A DNA stretch of 64,000 nucleotides, taken from positions 3,224,001-3,288,000 of the forward strand of contig NZ_CP137134.1 in NCBI RefSeq assembly GCF_033095785.1, read 5' to 3'. This DNA is from Nitrosospira sp. Is2. GTDB lineage: Bacteria; Pseudomonadota; Gammaproteobacteria; Burkholderiales; Nitrosomonadaceae. The notes beneath the pieces are model-generated. The model did not search any database, had not been told where the DNA came from, and worked only from the letters and a program-made list of their open reading frames with translations. The stretch's first letter is position 1, and each line of letters opens with the position of its first letter. The translations under genes were made by a program, and so were the position numbers. Shown here piece by piece: positions 26,663 through 35,208 of this stretch.

Positions 26663-28756
26663 GTGATCGTTACCTTCCCCAATAGTCCTTACAAACTGCA
26701 CCAAGTGTTCGAGCCGGCCGGCGATCAACCAGAAGCGATTGAAAAGCTGGTGGAGGGGGTAGGGGACGGACTGGCGTTCCAGACCTTGCTGGGAGTGACC
26801 GGTTCAGGCAAGACCTTCACCATGGCCCATGTGATTGCACGACTGGGTCGCCCGGCGATTATCATGGCTCCGAACAAAACCCTTGCCGCGCAGCTTTATG
26901 CCGAGATGCGGGAGTTCTTCCCGGAAAACGCGGTCGAGTATTTCGTATCGTATTACGACTATTATCAACCCGAGGCATACGTTCCCTCGCGCGACCTCTT
27001 CATCGAAAAAGACTCCGCCATCAATGAGCACATCGAACAAATGCGGCTTTCCGCCACAAAGTCGCTGCTGGAACGCGATGACGCGATTATCGTTGCCACG
27101 GTTTCATGTATTTACGGGATAGGTGACCCGGTGGACTATCACGGGATGATCCTGCATCTGCGTGAACACGAGCAAATTACCCAGCGCGAAGCTATACAGC
27201 GTTTGACGGAAATGCAGTATGAACGCAACGATTTCGAATTCGCTCGCGGTACGTTCAGGGTGAGGGGAGACGTGCTCGATATTTTTCCGGCCGAAAGCTC
27301 GGAAACCGCGGTGCGGGTATCCCTGTTCGATGACGAAGTCGAGAGCATGACACTGTTCGACCCACTTACTGGCCGGGCCCTACGAAAGGTGTCGCGCTAT
27401 ACGGTATATCCTTCCAGTCACTATGTCACTCCGAGGAGCACTACTTTGCGGGCCATCGACACAATCAAGGCGGAGCTAAGGGACCGCATAGAGTTTTTTC
27501 ACCAGCACAACAAACTGGTCGAATTGCAACGCATCGAGCAGCGCACCCGTTTCGATCTGGAAATGCTTAATGAACTGGGTTTCTGCAAGGGGATCGAGAA
27601 CTATTCCCGCCATTTGTCTGGAAAGCTGCCTGGCCAGCCGCCACCCACTTTGATGGACTATCTCCCGCCGGGCACGCTGATGGTCATCGACGAAAGCCAC
27701 GTCACCATTCCGCAAATTGGCGGGATGTATAAGGGTGACCGCTCGCGCAAGGAGAACCTGGTGGACTACGGCTTCCGTTTGCCTTCGGCGCTTGATAACC
27801 GGCCGCTGCGGTTCGATGAATTCAGGCAAATTATGCCGCAAACGGTGTTCGTTTCCGCGACGCCCGCAGAGTTTGAACGTGTGCATAGCGGCCAGGTGGT
27901 GGAGCAGGTGGTTCGTCCGACCGGGTTGGTGGACCCGCAGATCGAAATTCGCCCCGCCAGCACACAGGTGGACGACCTCATGTCGGAAGTCCATCTGCGC
28001 ACTGCGCAGGACGAGCGGGTACTGGTTACGACCTTGACCAAACGTATGGCCGAGGACCTGACGGACTACTTTTCCGACCATGGGATCAAGGTGCGCTACC
28101 TCCACTCCGACATCGATACAGTGGAACGTGTGGAAATCGTCCGGGACCTTCGGCTCGGCAAATTTGATGTACTGGTGGGCATCAATCTGCTACGCGAGGG
28201 GCTGGACCTTCCGGAAGTATCGCTGGTTGCCATACTTGATGCCGACAAAGAAGGCTTTCTCCGTTCCGAGCGTTCGCTGATACAAACCATCGGCCGCGCC
28301 GCGCGTCATATTAACGGCAAGGCGCTGCTTTATGCCGACCGGGTCACAAATTCAATGCGGCTGGCTATGGATGAAACCGAACGGCGGCGCAACAAACAGG
28401 TGGTGTTCAACCAGGAACGTGGCATTACGCCTCGCAGCGTGCATAAACGCGTCAAGGATCTGATCGACGGCGTTTACAGCATGGAAACCGCCCAACAGCA
28501 ACTGAAAGCGGCGCAAGTTCGGGCGCGTTATGATGCCATGAGCGAAGTTCAGCTCGCCAAGGAAATCAAGCAATTGGAAAAGCAAATGCTAGCCGCCGCG
28601 AAGAACCTCGAGTTCGAGCACGCTGCGGAGTATCGAGACGAGATAAAGAAGTTAAAAAACAAGCTCTTCGTTGGATTTGTTGAACCAGAACCTGAGGTAG
28701 ATCAGTCGGACGCAGTCAGAACCCACACCAAGCGAAGAGCTGCTCCTTCACATTAA
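26663..28756 (+). CDS. uvrB: Excinuclease ABC subunit B
   Basis: Damage-verifying helicase-like subunit of UvrABC nucleotide excision repair. 697 residues, GTG start. It contains Walker A GVTGSGKTFTMA, the YVSYYDYYQPEAYVP segment including the beta-hairpin region, DESHVTIPQ (helicase motif II region), and helicase C-terminal motifs (DVLVGINLLREGLDLPE, QTIGRAARH). It ends with the UVR domain that binds UvrC (KQMLAAAKNLEFEHAAEYRDEI). Complete and canonical. Confidence 0.98.
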   Translation: MIVTFPNSPYKLHQVFEPAGDQPEAIEKLVEGVGDGLAFQTLLGVTGSGKTFTMAHVIARLGRPAIIMAPNKTLAAQLYAEMREFFPENAVEYFVSYYDYYQPEAYVPSRDLFIEKDSAINEHIEQMRLSATKSLLERDDAIIVATVSCIYGIGDPVDYHGMILHLREHEQITQREAIQRLTEMQYERNDFEFARGTFRVRGDVLDIFPAESSETAVRVSLFDDEVESMTLFDPLTGRALRKVSRYTVYPSSHYVTPRSTTLRAIDTIKAELRDRIEFFHQHNKLVELQRIEQRTRFDLEMLNELGFCKGIENYSRHLSGKLPGQPPPTLMDYLPPGTLMVIDESHVTIPQIGGMYKGDRSRKENLVDYGFRLPSALDNRPLRFDEFRQIMPQTVFVSATPAEFERVHSGQVVEQVVRPTGLVDPQIEIRPASTQVDDLMSEVHLRTAQDERVLVTTLTKRMAEDLTDYFSDHGIKVRYLHSDIDTVERVEIVRDLRLGKFDVLVGINLLREGLDLPEVSLVAILDADKEGFLRSERSLIQTIGRAARHINGKALLYADRVTNSMRLAMDETERRRNKQVVFNQERGITPRSVHKRVKDLIDGVYSMETAQQQLKAAQVRARYDAMSEVQLAKEIKQLEKQMLAAAKNLEFEHAAEYRDEIKKLKNKLFVGFVEPEPEVDQSDAVRTHTKRRAAPSH

Positions 28757-28795
28757 TTTTCAGCTAGTTGCAATGTGCGTTAAGGTAAATTCTCT

Positions 28796-29140
28796 TTAGT
28801 TAACGACCGTTGCTGAATTAACGAAAATGATCTGATCAAAGGTGCGGTTGAGAGTTTTACTGTTGAAATTCTTCATCACCAGACTCTGCTCGAAACGCAC
28901 TCGATCGCCGACCTTAACGCGGGTGGTCGGAGCCGCAATCCAGAACTTTTTTTCAGTATTCGCAATCTCCATGTACGTATATCCAGGCGCGTCCAGGGTG
29001 GAAAGAACCTTGCCTTCATTCGCCGCCATGCCAGCCGCTGCATTTGCACTGTTAGCTGCGGCTTTCTCCGCCAGCGCATGAAGGGGGCTCAGGGACGCGA
29101 GCCCTATGAAAAAAGCCACTGCCAATTGAGTTGTTTTCAA
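28796..29140 (-). CDS. Small exported protein, NrfJ-like
   Basis: About 114 residues from a TTG at 29140 with GGAGG eight bases upstream. The frame is open to 29188, but that start has no ribosome-binding site. A signal peptide (LAVAFFIGLASLSPLHALA) is followed by a Ala/Asn-rich linker and a compact beta domain. The domain pattern resembles small periplasmic NrfJ-like proteins: GKVLSTLDAPGYTYMEI, then FWIAAPTTRVKVGDRV, then MKNFNSKTLNRTFDQIIFV. Their role is not settled. The gene is convergent with uvrB. Confidence 0.72.
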   Translation of the reverse strand: MKTTQLAVAFFIGLASLSPLHALAEKAAANSANAAAGMAANEGKVLSTLDAPGYTYMEIANTEKKFWIAAPTTRVKVGDRVRFEQSLVMKNFNSKTLNRTFDQIIFVNSATVVN

Positions 29141-29355
29141 ATCCAGCCTCCGTTCGGTTGAATATTTTTCAGAGCCGGCATAATACACCGCTAATCCCGC
29201 AACTCCAACAATGCCAATGGGTATACGCCTGCCCGGGGGTCAGGCATCAGGTCTCCAGATGGCCGTCGATACGAGCGGGAGAACCAAGCGTGCAAGCACC
29301 GCAAGAAAATCGAATAGGGTTACTGCTATAGTTTTCAGCCGGACGCCGCCATCTT

Positions 29356-29874
29356 TCAAGGCGCGCCCGTCCAGGGGTCAGCGGTGCGGCGCTCACTTCG
29401 GGAACTGGAACTGGAACCGGAACCGCCGGGGTCTGTTCGCGGATCGAACATAAGAAGGGACGGCGCCGAGCCATCCAGCAGGGTCGGGGAGCCCGGGATC
29501 TGGCGTTGCATCATCGTGATGCCGGGAGCCAGGGTGTTGGAGGATATCGATTCGGCAGTGAGCCGTTCCTGTTGTCTTTGAAGCACATTGCCGCTCATTC
29601 CGGCCTGGTTGTGCTTGTTTGCGCAATAGGCTGCGCCTTCCGCTGTGCTGCGGCCCGCTTTCTGCTCCCCGGCTTCACAAGCCAGTTTTTGATACACGGA
29701 CATGAACGCGGATGCTTCCTTGTATTTTCCCGCTTTCATCAACTCCTTGACATGTAGTTGTGCCTCGCGGAAGCGGTTTTCAGGATCGCCTTGCTGATAG
29801 AGGGGAGGAGGATCGACGGCATGGGCGGAGCTGGTAATCAAGGCCATGAAAACGGTCAGGACTATAACTCTCAT
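29356..29874 (-). CDS. Exported hypothetical protein
   Basis: 172 residues from the ATG at 29874, which has AAGGAAAAG just before it. Clear signal peptide (MRVIVLTVFMALITSSAHA). The mature part begins with a helical stretch (FREAQLHVKELMKAGKYKEA) that looks like a single TPR-type helix pair. A region rich in Gln, Ser and Gly follows, ending with RSERRTADPWTG. No family recognised. Confidence 0.62.
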   Translation of the reverse strand: MRVIVLTVFMALITSSAHAVDPPPLYQQGDPENRFREAQLHVKELMKAGKYKEASAFMSVYQKLACEAGEQKAGRSTAEGAAYCANKHNQAGMSGNVLQRQQERLTAESISSNTLAPGITMMQRQIPGSPTLLDGSAPSLLMFDPRTDPGGSGSSSSSRSERRTADPWTGAP

Positions 29875-29889
29875 GTCTTTTCCTTCCAT

Positions 29890-30543
29890 TGAGGGCGGGT
29901 TCTGGAATTATAGAACGGTGTTTTCAGAAAAAAAATAGCCTGCGTTGAAAATACGCATGCGCCGGGTTCGATTTTCCTATTGCCTGGTTGTTGCCAGCCG
30001 GCTAACCATTCGAATAGACAGGCAGGCATCCGAACGATATGTGCCTTGGCACGGCGTGCACGGAAATGAAAAAGACCCGGCAAGGAGTAGTTGGCCTATG
30101 CCGGGTCAGTGGCACCTACTACAAGAGGGAGAAAAAAGTAGGTGCCTGCATTATTCTGGCCGATACGCTTCGAATGCTCTGTTGCCCATCGCACATAAGA
30201 TGAATTAATTGGTTCGTCGGCTTAATTCACTCCCGGGATTTGCGCATAATGTATATTATGTTAAATAAGCGATCGAAAATCTTCAAATGGATCCTGATTG
30301 GAAGAATGGATTCCGGATTCGCTGCTTCGATTTCAAGCTCCTCCATCTCCTCCCCGAATCCCGTGCCTCGGAGCCATCCGTATAGAGTTCTGTCTCCCTT
30401 ATCGCGATTAAGCCAGTTTCATAAAACTAAAACGACGCCAGCTCGTCATTGTTTCTTATCTGTTCTCGCCGCATTGCGACCCAACGGTACCGCGTAAAGA
30501 AATATCTCAGACTCGTCCAGTTTGTCTCTGTTCAACGACAACG
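29890..30543. other. Intergenic region with two adjacent hairpins
   Basis: About 650 bases without a convincing gene. Small frames here have no ribosome-binding site and odd composition. The notable content is the hairpin pair at 30074-30146. From about 30505 the sequence begins to resemble the leader before the second RTX gene. Confidence 0.5.
30074..30146. repeat. Two adjacent perfect hairpins
   Basis: First stem: GACCCGGCA (30074-30082) with TGCCGGGTC (30099-30107). Second stem: GGCACCTACT (30111-30120) with AGTAGGTGCC (30137-30146). Both arms are exact complements and the hairpins are three bases apart. The second loop contains CAAGAGGGAG, the same decamer type that occurs in the leaders of both RTX genes. 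It may be an RNA element or a REP-like repeat. Confidence 0.6.
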
Positions 30544-30768
30544 CTAAGTGTTTGTGATCAAGAGAGAAAGGTGTGCTGCGGCAAATAACCGCGCAAACCT
30601 GTCGTTGACATACGTCACCGTAGGGCCCGGAATATTAAGGCTAAAAGGGCCTGCCTGAATCTCTTCCTGTCGTAGCAAGATGACACCTGTTGCTTTAAAA
30701 GCAGCCTCATTGTCATCAATCAAGTTGCTGTTTCTATAGCAAATTTTATCCAGGCATAGATCATGCAT
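30544..30768 (-). CDS. Small divergent reading frame conserved before RTX gene 1
   Basis: 74 codons, no known family. It is worth listing because a related frame lies at the same place before the second RTX gene. They share M-(H/Q)-(D/E)-LCL-(D/E) at the start and LIDDNEA.F.A..V.L.RQ..IQA in the body, with conservative changes (I/V, L/V, E/D, E/Q). The ATG at 30768 lies right in the sigma54-like element of the RTX promoter on the other strand. The conservation may therefore be DNA-level rather than coding. No strong ribosome-binding site. Confidence 0.35.
   Translation of the reverse strand: MHDLCLDKICYRNSNLIDDNEAAFKATGVILLRQEEIQAGPFSLNIPGPTVTYVNDRFARLFAAAHLSLLITNT
30751..30768 (+). promoter_or_regulatory. 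Sigma54-like promoter element before RTX gene 1
   Basis: AGGCATAGATCATGCAT: GG at 30753-30754, exactly ten bases, then GC at 30765-30766, flanked by GGCAT and TGCAT. The same element with the same spacing precedes the second RTX gene. GG-N10-GC alone is common by chance. The support comes from conservation between the two copies and from their position about 85 bases before the start codon. Confidence 0.5.
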
Positions 30769-30851
30769 TCCCTACTTCCGCAAGAGGGAGGAACGAGAGG
30801 GAGACGAGCTGGAAAATTAAAATTTTATTTTTAACTTCGAGGAAATCAATC

Positions 30852-31907
30852 ATGGCAAATTTTTTTGGAACTGCTTTTAACGACAGCTTTACCGGCAATG
30901 GCAACGACGACAATATTTTTGGACAAGGCGGTAACGATACCCTGTCGGGAGCGGGTGGAGAAGACTTTATCGTCGGGGGAAACGGTAACGATCTTCTAAA
31001 TGGTGGGAATGGTGACGACGTCCTTAAAGGTGAAAATGGTACCGACACCCTTAATGGCGGTAATGGCAACGACGACCTGGACGGCGGCAATGGGAACGAC
31101 GATCTGAACGGGGGGGCTGGCAACGACAACCTGGTGGGAGGAGATGGTGGCGATGACCTGGTTGGCAACGATGGCAACGATTACCTGAACGGGGGCAATG
31201 GGAACGACGACCTGACCGGGGGAAATGGGAACGACAATCTGTATGGTGCAGATGGTAACGACGACCTGGACGGCGACAATGGCGACGACTACCTCTATGG
31301 CGGCGATGGCAACGACACCCAGACCGGGGGGGATGGCAACGACAACCTGAATGGAGGAAATGGCAACGACAATCTTAGCGGCGGCAATGGCGACGACGCG
31401 TTGTTCGGCGGGAATGGAGGAGACACAATCGCCGGAGGCAACGGGCGCGATTTTCTCCAGGGTGGCGATGGTAACGATAATCTTTCCGGAAACGCAGGTA
31501 ATGACGTATTGCTCGGCGATGACGGAGATGACACGCTTAGCGGCGGAGCAGGCCGTGATATTCTGATCGGGGGCGCCGGCCAGGACGATCTCACCGGAGG
31601 CGCCGGGTTTGACTGGTTCGTTTACGCCCTGACGACTGACAGCCCGCAGGGCGCTGGGATGCGCGACGTTATCACCGACTTTGACGGCAATGGGGGTGGC
31701 GCGGGGGATGAGATTAATCTTTCTGCCATCGACGGCAATTTGAATGCGGGCGGACATCAAGCGCTTACCGCCGGTCAAGTGACGTATAACACCGGCAATG
31801 GGAATTTGAATGTCAACGTGATCGGTGATCCTGGTGCTGTCGATTTGCAAATCAGCTTGACGGGCGCTCCTGCCGTTAATCTTGCAGACGATATAATTCT
31901 TACGTGA
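30852..31907 (+). CDS. RTX-type calcium-binding repeat protein 1
   Basis: 351 residues. Residues about 10-260 are nearly continuous glycine/aspartate-rich nonapeptide repeats (GGNGNDDLxGG type) that should form a calcium-filled parallel beta-roll. The C-terminal 90 residues are repeat-free (DWFVYALTTDSPQGAGMRD to the end) with a beta-rich end typical of type I secretion signals. There is no N-terminal signal peptide, which fits type I export, but no transporter gene lies nearby. Start ATG at 30852 follows GAGGAAATCAATC. It begins MANFFGTAFNDSF, like its paralogue at 32899 (MANYFGNGSNNTY). Likely a secreted surface or matrix protein; activity unknown. Confidence 0.88.
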   Translation: MANFFGTAFNDSFTGNGNDDNIFGQGGNDTLSGAGGEDFIVGGNGNDLLNGGNGDDVLKGENGTDTLNGGNGNDDLDGGNGNDDLNGGAGNDNLVGGDGGDDLVGNDGNDYLNGGNGNDDLTGGNGNDNLYGADGNDDLDGDNGDDYLYGGDGNDTQTGGDGNDNLNGGNGNDNLSGGNGDDALFGGNGGDTIAGGNGRDFLQGGDGNDNLSGNAGNDVLLGDDGDDTLSGGAGRDILIGGAGQDDLTGGAGFDWFVYALTTDSPQGAGMRDVITDFDGNGGGAGDEINLSAIDGNLNAGGHQALTAGQVTYNTGNGNLNVNVIGDPGAVDLQISLTGAPAVNLADDIILT

Positions 31908-32604
31908 TAAGGGTTTCTTGGTGATCCACGCACGATTCTGACAATAGAAGGGGAAAAAAGTGGGGGTCAGACGCAAATGGTGCTCTAATTGCAGAGCACG
32001 AGTATGTGGTCTGACCTCCATTCATTTTCTTGCCAGGAAAAGTTTTTTTGCTGTATTCATCAGGTTTATTTACGAGTTGCCGCCATTCCACTTTCCTTAT
32101 GACGAGGGTTGCCCGGACGAAGGAGACTGCTTTGGGCGCATAACCTGCCGCTTCTAACTGTAGCTTCTAACGGCGTTTCGACGTGCACAACCTATTGCCG
32201 AGCAAACGCTTTTACAGATTCCCATACGCCCTTCTCTTCCCTCTTCATCCGCTTCAAGCCGGGCCCGCAACCTTCCGGCTCACATCCCCGGTTATATACC
32301 TTTGCGCAACCTGATCCGGCGGCCGCTGGCGTGGCCATCTTGAGCAGAGCTATACCATATCCTTTCAAAATTGATTGAAGAATCGAGAAATCCTTGCGGA
32401 CGCTAACGACATAGCGGCTAACGATATGCGACCTCTACAATGAGCAACATCCTACAGCGGAGTTGCTGCTCTCCGCTAATCAGTCCCATCTCCGCCTGTT
32501 CCCGTCATGCATGATCCTGAGCGGGAACAGGAAAAAATTGAAGGAAGCCTATCTCAGGCTCGTCAAAATCGTCGCGATTTGACGACAAAACTAAGGCTTG
32601 GCTT
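31908..32604. other. Intergenic region between RTX genes
   Basis: About 700 bases without a convincing gene. It holds a cruciform-forming repeat at 31965-32016. From about 32549 it is the start of the leader shared with the first RTX gene. Confidence 0.5.
31965..32016. repeat. Nested palindrome (cruciform), REP-like
   Basis: Outer arms GGTCAGAC (31965-31972) and GTCTGACC (32009-32016). Inner arms GTGCTCT (31980-31986) and AGAGCAC (31993-31999). The GGGGTCAGAC outer motif resembles REP sequences mobilised by RAYT-type (Y1) transposases in proteobacteria. This is from memory of such motifs and was not checked. A shorter related palindrome, AGGGTC-G-GACCCT, lies at 41422-41434. Confidence 0.6.
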
Positions 32605-32813
32605 TCATTGCGGAAAGACCATACTGGCGTTAAGCAGTAGAAGTCGGTCTCCCTTGGGAGACAAGCAAAGGTTGTCGAAATCAATGACCAAAGGCGCGGC
32701 CTGAATCTGATCCTGTCGTACTAAGACGACATGGATTGCGTTAAAAACGGCCTCATTGTCATCAATCAACGGTTTGTTCTTCAGAATATTGTTTCTAGGC
32801 ATAATTCCTGCAT
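32605..32813 (-). pseudogene. Frameshifted relative of the small divergent frame
   Basis: Second copy of the frame found before RTX gene 1. Read from the homologous ATG at 32813 it gives MQELCLE and then hits a stop. One base appears to be missing compared with the first copy, after which the homologous frame (LIDDNEAVFNAIHVVLVRQ) continues. A shorter frame from an ATG at 32802 is open to 32605. If the first copy is a gene, this is a broken duplicate. If not, both are conserved upstream DNA. Confidence 0.35.
32796..32813 (+). promoter_or_regulatory. Sigma54-like promoter element before RTX gene 2
   Basis: TAGGCATAATTCCTGCAT: GG at 32798-32799, ten bases, GC at 32810-32811. This aligns with the element before RTX gene 1. 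It is followed in both leaders by the same kind of direct repeat (CAAGAGGGA, about six bases, ACGAGAGGGAG), which would lie in the 5' untranslated region. Confidence 0.5.
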
Positions 32814-32898
32814 ACCCCTAGTTTCACAAGAGGGAAGTCACGAGAGGGAGCAAACACAAAAGTAATGTAATCTTTAATCTGAAGAGAGGAAGACAACC

Positions 32899-33702
32899 AT
32901 GGCAAATTATTTCGGAAATGGAAGCAACAACACTTATCCCGGCACGGGCTCCAAAGATGTAATCTTCGGCTTTGGCGGCAACGACACCCTGCGGGGAAAC
33001 GGCGGCAATGATTTTATCAGTGGCGGAAATGGCGACGACAAGTTATACGGGGACGCCGGTAAGGACACGCTTAAGGGAGATGTGGGTAACGATCACCTGT
33101 ACGGGAACGCTGGCGATGACAACCTGAACGGCGACACCGGCAACGACGATCTATATGGGGGGATCGGTTACGACAACCTTAATGGCGGGAACGGCAATGA
33201 CAGGCTTTACGGCGAGAATGATGACGACGTTCTGTTTGGCGGCGCCGGGAACGACACGCTCGACGGCGGGAACGGGAACGATATCCTCGAAGGCGAGGGT
33301 GGCAACGATAATCTTAACGGTAATTCGGGCGATGACGTTTTGATTGGCGATGCGGGGGATGACTACTTTAAGGGCGGCGGCGGCAAGGACATACTGGTAG
33401 GTGGACCGGGCTGGGATAAATTTGACTACGATTCCCAAAACGAGAGCCCTAATAATTCCAGCCGCGACATTATTGTCGACTTCGATGGCAGTGGGAACAA
33501 CGTAGGCGACATGATCGACCTTTCAGGCGTTGACGCCAACGCCAGCATGGCGGGCAACCAGGCGTTTACGCTCGGCCAGCTGTCCTACTCAGGGGGAGTA
33601 CTGACCGCAAATATATCCGGTCCCGGGGGCGATCTTCAGATTCAGTTGAATGGCAGTCCTCCCCTCGATCTATCGGGGCCCTCGATAGACGTAGTTCTTT
33701 AA
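32899..33702 (+). CDS. RTX-type calcium-binding repeat protein 2
   Basis: 267 residues, a shorter paralogue of the RTX protein just upstream. Residues about 15-170 are nonapeptide repeats of the GGxGxDxLxG type. The C-terminal 95 residues are repeat-free and end with a beta-rich tail (LQIQLNGSPPLDLSG...). They align with the tail of the first copy (DLQISLTGAPAVNL). Start ATG at 32899 has GAGAGGAAGACAACC before it. No signal peptide. Probably exported by a type I system encoded elsewhere. The tandem pair arose by duplication including about 350 bases of leader. Confidence 0.87.
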   Translation: MANYFGNGSNNTYPGTGSKDVIFGFGGNDTLRGNGGNDFISGGNGDDKLYGDAGKDTLKGDVGNDHLYGNAGDDNLNGDTGNDDLYGGIGYDNLNGGNGNDRLYGENDDDVLFGGAGNDTLDGGNGNDILEGEGGNDNLNGNSGDDVLIGDAGDDYFKGGGGKDILVGGPGWDKFDYDSQNESPNNSSRDIIVDFDGSGNNVGDMIDLSGVDANASMAGNQAFTLGQLSYSGGVLTANISGPGGDLQIQLNGSPPLDLSGPSIDVVL

Positions 33703-34117
33703 AACAAAAGCAAGTCAGAAATAAAATAAACCCAGGTCAGCGTGCACTCTCGGGCCCATGTGCACGCTGGCATATCGCGGCCGTTTTTCCGTCTGCACGT
33801 CCGTTTGCGTTGTGTGCTCTCGCCTTGCGAGGCGCCCTCACGCTTCTGCATCGCGCTTACTTGCAACGAGAGGATGCCTCTCTCCTTCAGGGATTCATCA
33901 CCCTCCCCTAAACTTATCAAAGCGGCAAATGCCATATAACGGATCCGGCATGCGCCTGGCTACGGTCTTTCGAAGTAGACGAATGAATCCAGCACTTGAT
34001 TTTTTTGGCTCAGTAAAAGAGATGTTAATTTAGGATTGGAGAAAACGCGGCGCAACCATGCTTCCTATTCCAGGCTCGAAATCGCGCCGGCTGCACGTGT
34101 GGCTGAACAGCTTTTCC
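33703..34117. other. Intergenic region after RTX gene 2
   Basis: About 415 bases. Contains the hairpin at 33738-33769. Near 33981 a 17-base stretch (GAATGAATCCAGCACTT) matches 44873-44889 with one change. On the minus strand this stretch ends a frame in VLDSF before a stop in both places, perhaps relics of the same element. No gene supported. Confidence 0.4.
33738..33769. terminator. Hairpin downstream of RTX gene 2
   Basis: CAGCGTGCAC (33738-33747) and GTGCACGCTG (33760-33769) are exact complements around a 12-base loop, 36 bases after the RTX stop. No T-run on the plus side. The minus side is T-rich (TTTATTTTATTT). It may stop transcription from either direction weakly. Confidence 0.45.
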
Positions 34118-34324
34118 TCAATTGCCAATAGCCTTTTTCTCCCCGGGCGAGGATGGCCATTTTGCAAAGGCAATAATCCATAGGAGAACCAGGATGCCTC
34201 CCGGAATCAGGGAGAGCAACGAGAGGCCGGGCTTGAAACCGGCCCGCTTGCAGATCCTCCAAAATGGCACGACGAAAAAGATGGTTGACGCTATCAGCCA
34301 TTGCAGTATCGCAAATTCACCCAT
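34118..34324 (-). CDS. Small two-helix membrane protein
   Basis: 68 residues with an excellent ribosome-binding site (AGGAGG five bases before the ATG). Two membrane helices: FAILQWLIASTIFFVVPFW and LSLLSLIPGGILVLLWIIAF, joined by a basic loop RICKRAGFKPG. The pattern loop-AGF-helix-AFAKWP is seen in short membrane proteins scattered in proteobacteria. Function unknown. It is alone on its strand, between the RTX pair and the glycosyltransferase. Confidence 0.75.
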   Translation of the reverse strand: MGEFAILQWLIASTIFFVVPFWRICKRAGFKPGLSLLSLIPGGILVLLWIIAFAKWPSSPGEKKAIGN

Positions 34325-34482
34325 ATTTCCTCCTCAAGCGGCAATGCTCCGCTCGGTTGCCCACTATACATTACAGTGCCTGCTGCCGTAATTTCCGCTC
34401 CAGGTATCGGTTTGTCTTTTGCCTGAGCTATCCATTTTGGCGATAATGGCGGTTTCCGATTCCGCCCTGAAGCCGTTCTTTT

Positions 34483-35208
34483 ATGCATCTCTCGATTATT
34501 ATCCCGGCCTTCAACGAAGAACGTATGATAGTACGCTGCCTGGAATCTATTTATATATCACTGGATGCAAATCACAACCCCGGTTTTACTTCTGAAATCA
34601 TTGTAGTAGACAATAATTCCACGGACGACACCGCCCATCTGGCCAGGGCGGCAGGCGCGCGGGTCGTATTCGAGCCCATCAACCAGATCGGGCGGGCGCG
34701 AAACGCCGGCGCGGCTGAGGCACAAGGCGAATGGCTGATGTTTATCGATGCGGACAGTATTCTAAGTCCCGGTTTGCTTTCCGAGATTTTGCGCCTGATT
34801 GAAGACGGCAACAGCGTGGGATGCGGCAGTACCGTGCGTATGGAAGGATTGCCGTGGTGGGCGGACTTGACGCTAAAATTATGGACCGTGACGTCCGTTG
34901 TATTTCATTGGGCCGCGGGGGCCCTGGTCGTGTGCCGCAGTGATGGCTTTCGTGAGATCGGCGGCTTCAACCAGGAACTCTACGTTGCTGACGAAATTAC
35001 ACTGAGCCGAAAACTGAGACAGTGGGGGCGGCAACGCGGCCTTGAGTTCGTCATCCTTACAAGGTTTCCGCTGGAAACATCGCCTCGCAAGGTAGTGCTC
35101 TACTCCGCCGGTGAGCTTTTTGGCCAGTTTTCTCGGGTACTTCTGAACCCGCGCTGGTCATTGCGCGACAAGAAGCAGCTACCGATCTGGTATGATGGGC
35201 GTCGTTAA
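34483..35208 (+). CDS. Family 2 glycosyltransferase
   Basis: 241 residues, GT-A fold. N-terminal LSIIIPAFNEERMIVRCLES, nucleotide-binding IIVVDNNSTDDT, metal-binding DXD-type FIDADSILSP (about residue 85), and acceptor region IGGFNQELYVADEITLSRKLRQWG (equivalent of the ED/Q motif). No C-terminal membrane helices, so it is soluble or peripheral. Likely transfers a sugar to a lipid or polysaccharide. The substrate cannot be told. The neighbouring RTX proteins raise the possibility of a surface-matrix function (inference). Confidence 0.88.
   Translation: MHLSIIIPAFNEERMIVRCLESIYISLDANHNPGFTSEIIVVDNNSTDDTAHLARAAGARVVFEPINQIGRARNAGAAEAQGEWLMFIDADSILSPGLLSEILRLIEDGNSVGCGSTVRMEGLPWWADLTLKLWTVTSVVFHWAAGALVVCRSDGFREIGGFNQELYVADEITLSRKLRQWGRQRGLEFVILTRFPLETSPRKVVLYSAGELFGQFSRVLLNPRWSLRDKKQLPIWYDGRR

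Noticed and set aside
30240..30497. 85-codon plus-strand frame before RTX gene 1
   Set aside because: Ser/Pro-rich random-looking composition and no ribosome-binding site; its match in the second leader is not kept.
30996..32021. 341-codon minus-strand frame across RTX gene 1
   Set aside because: It is the mirror of the glycine/aspartate repeats. Its Val/Ala/Ile periodic composition is fully explained by the RTX gene on the other strand.
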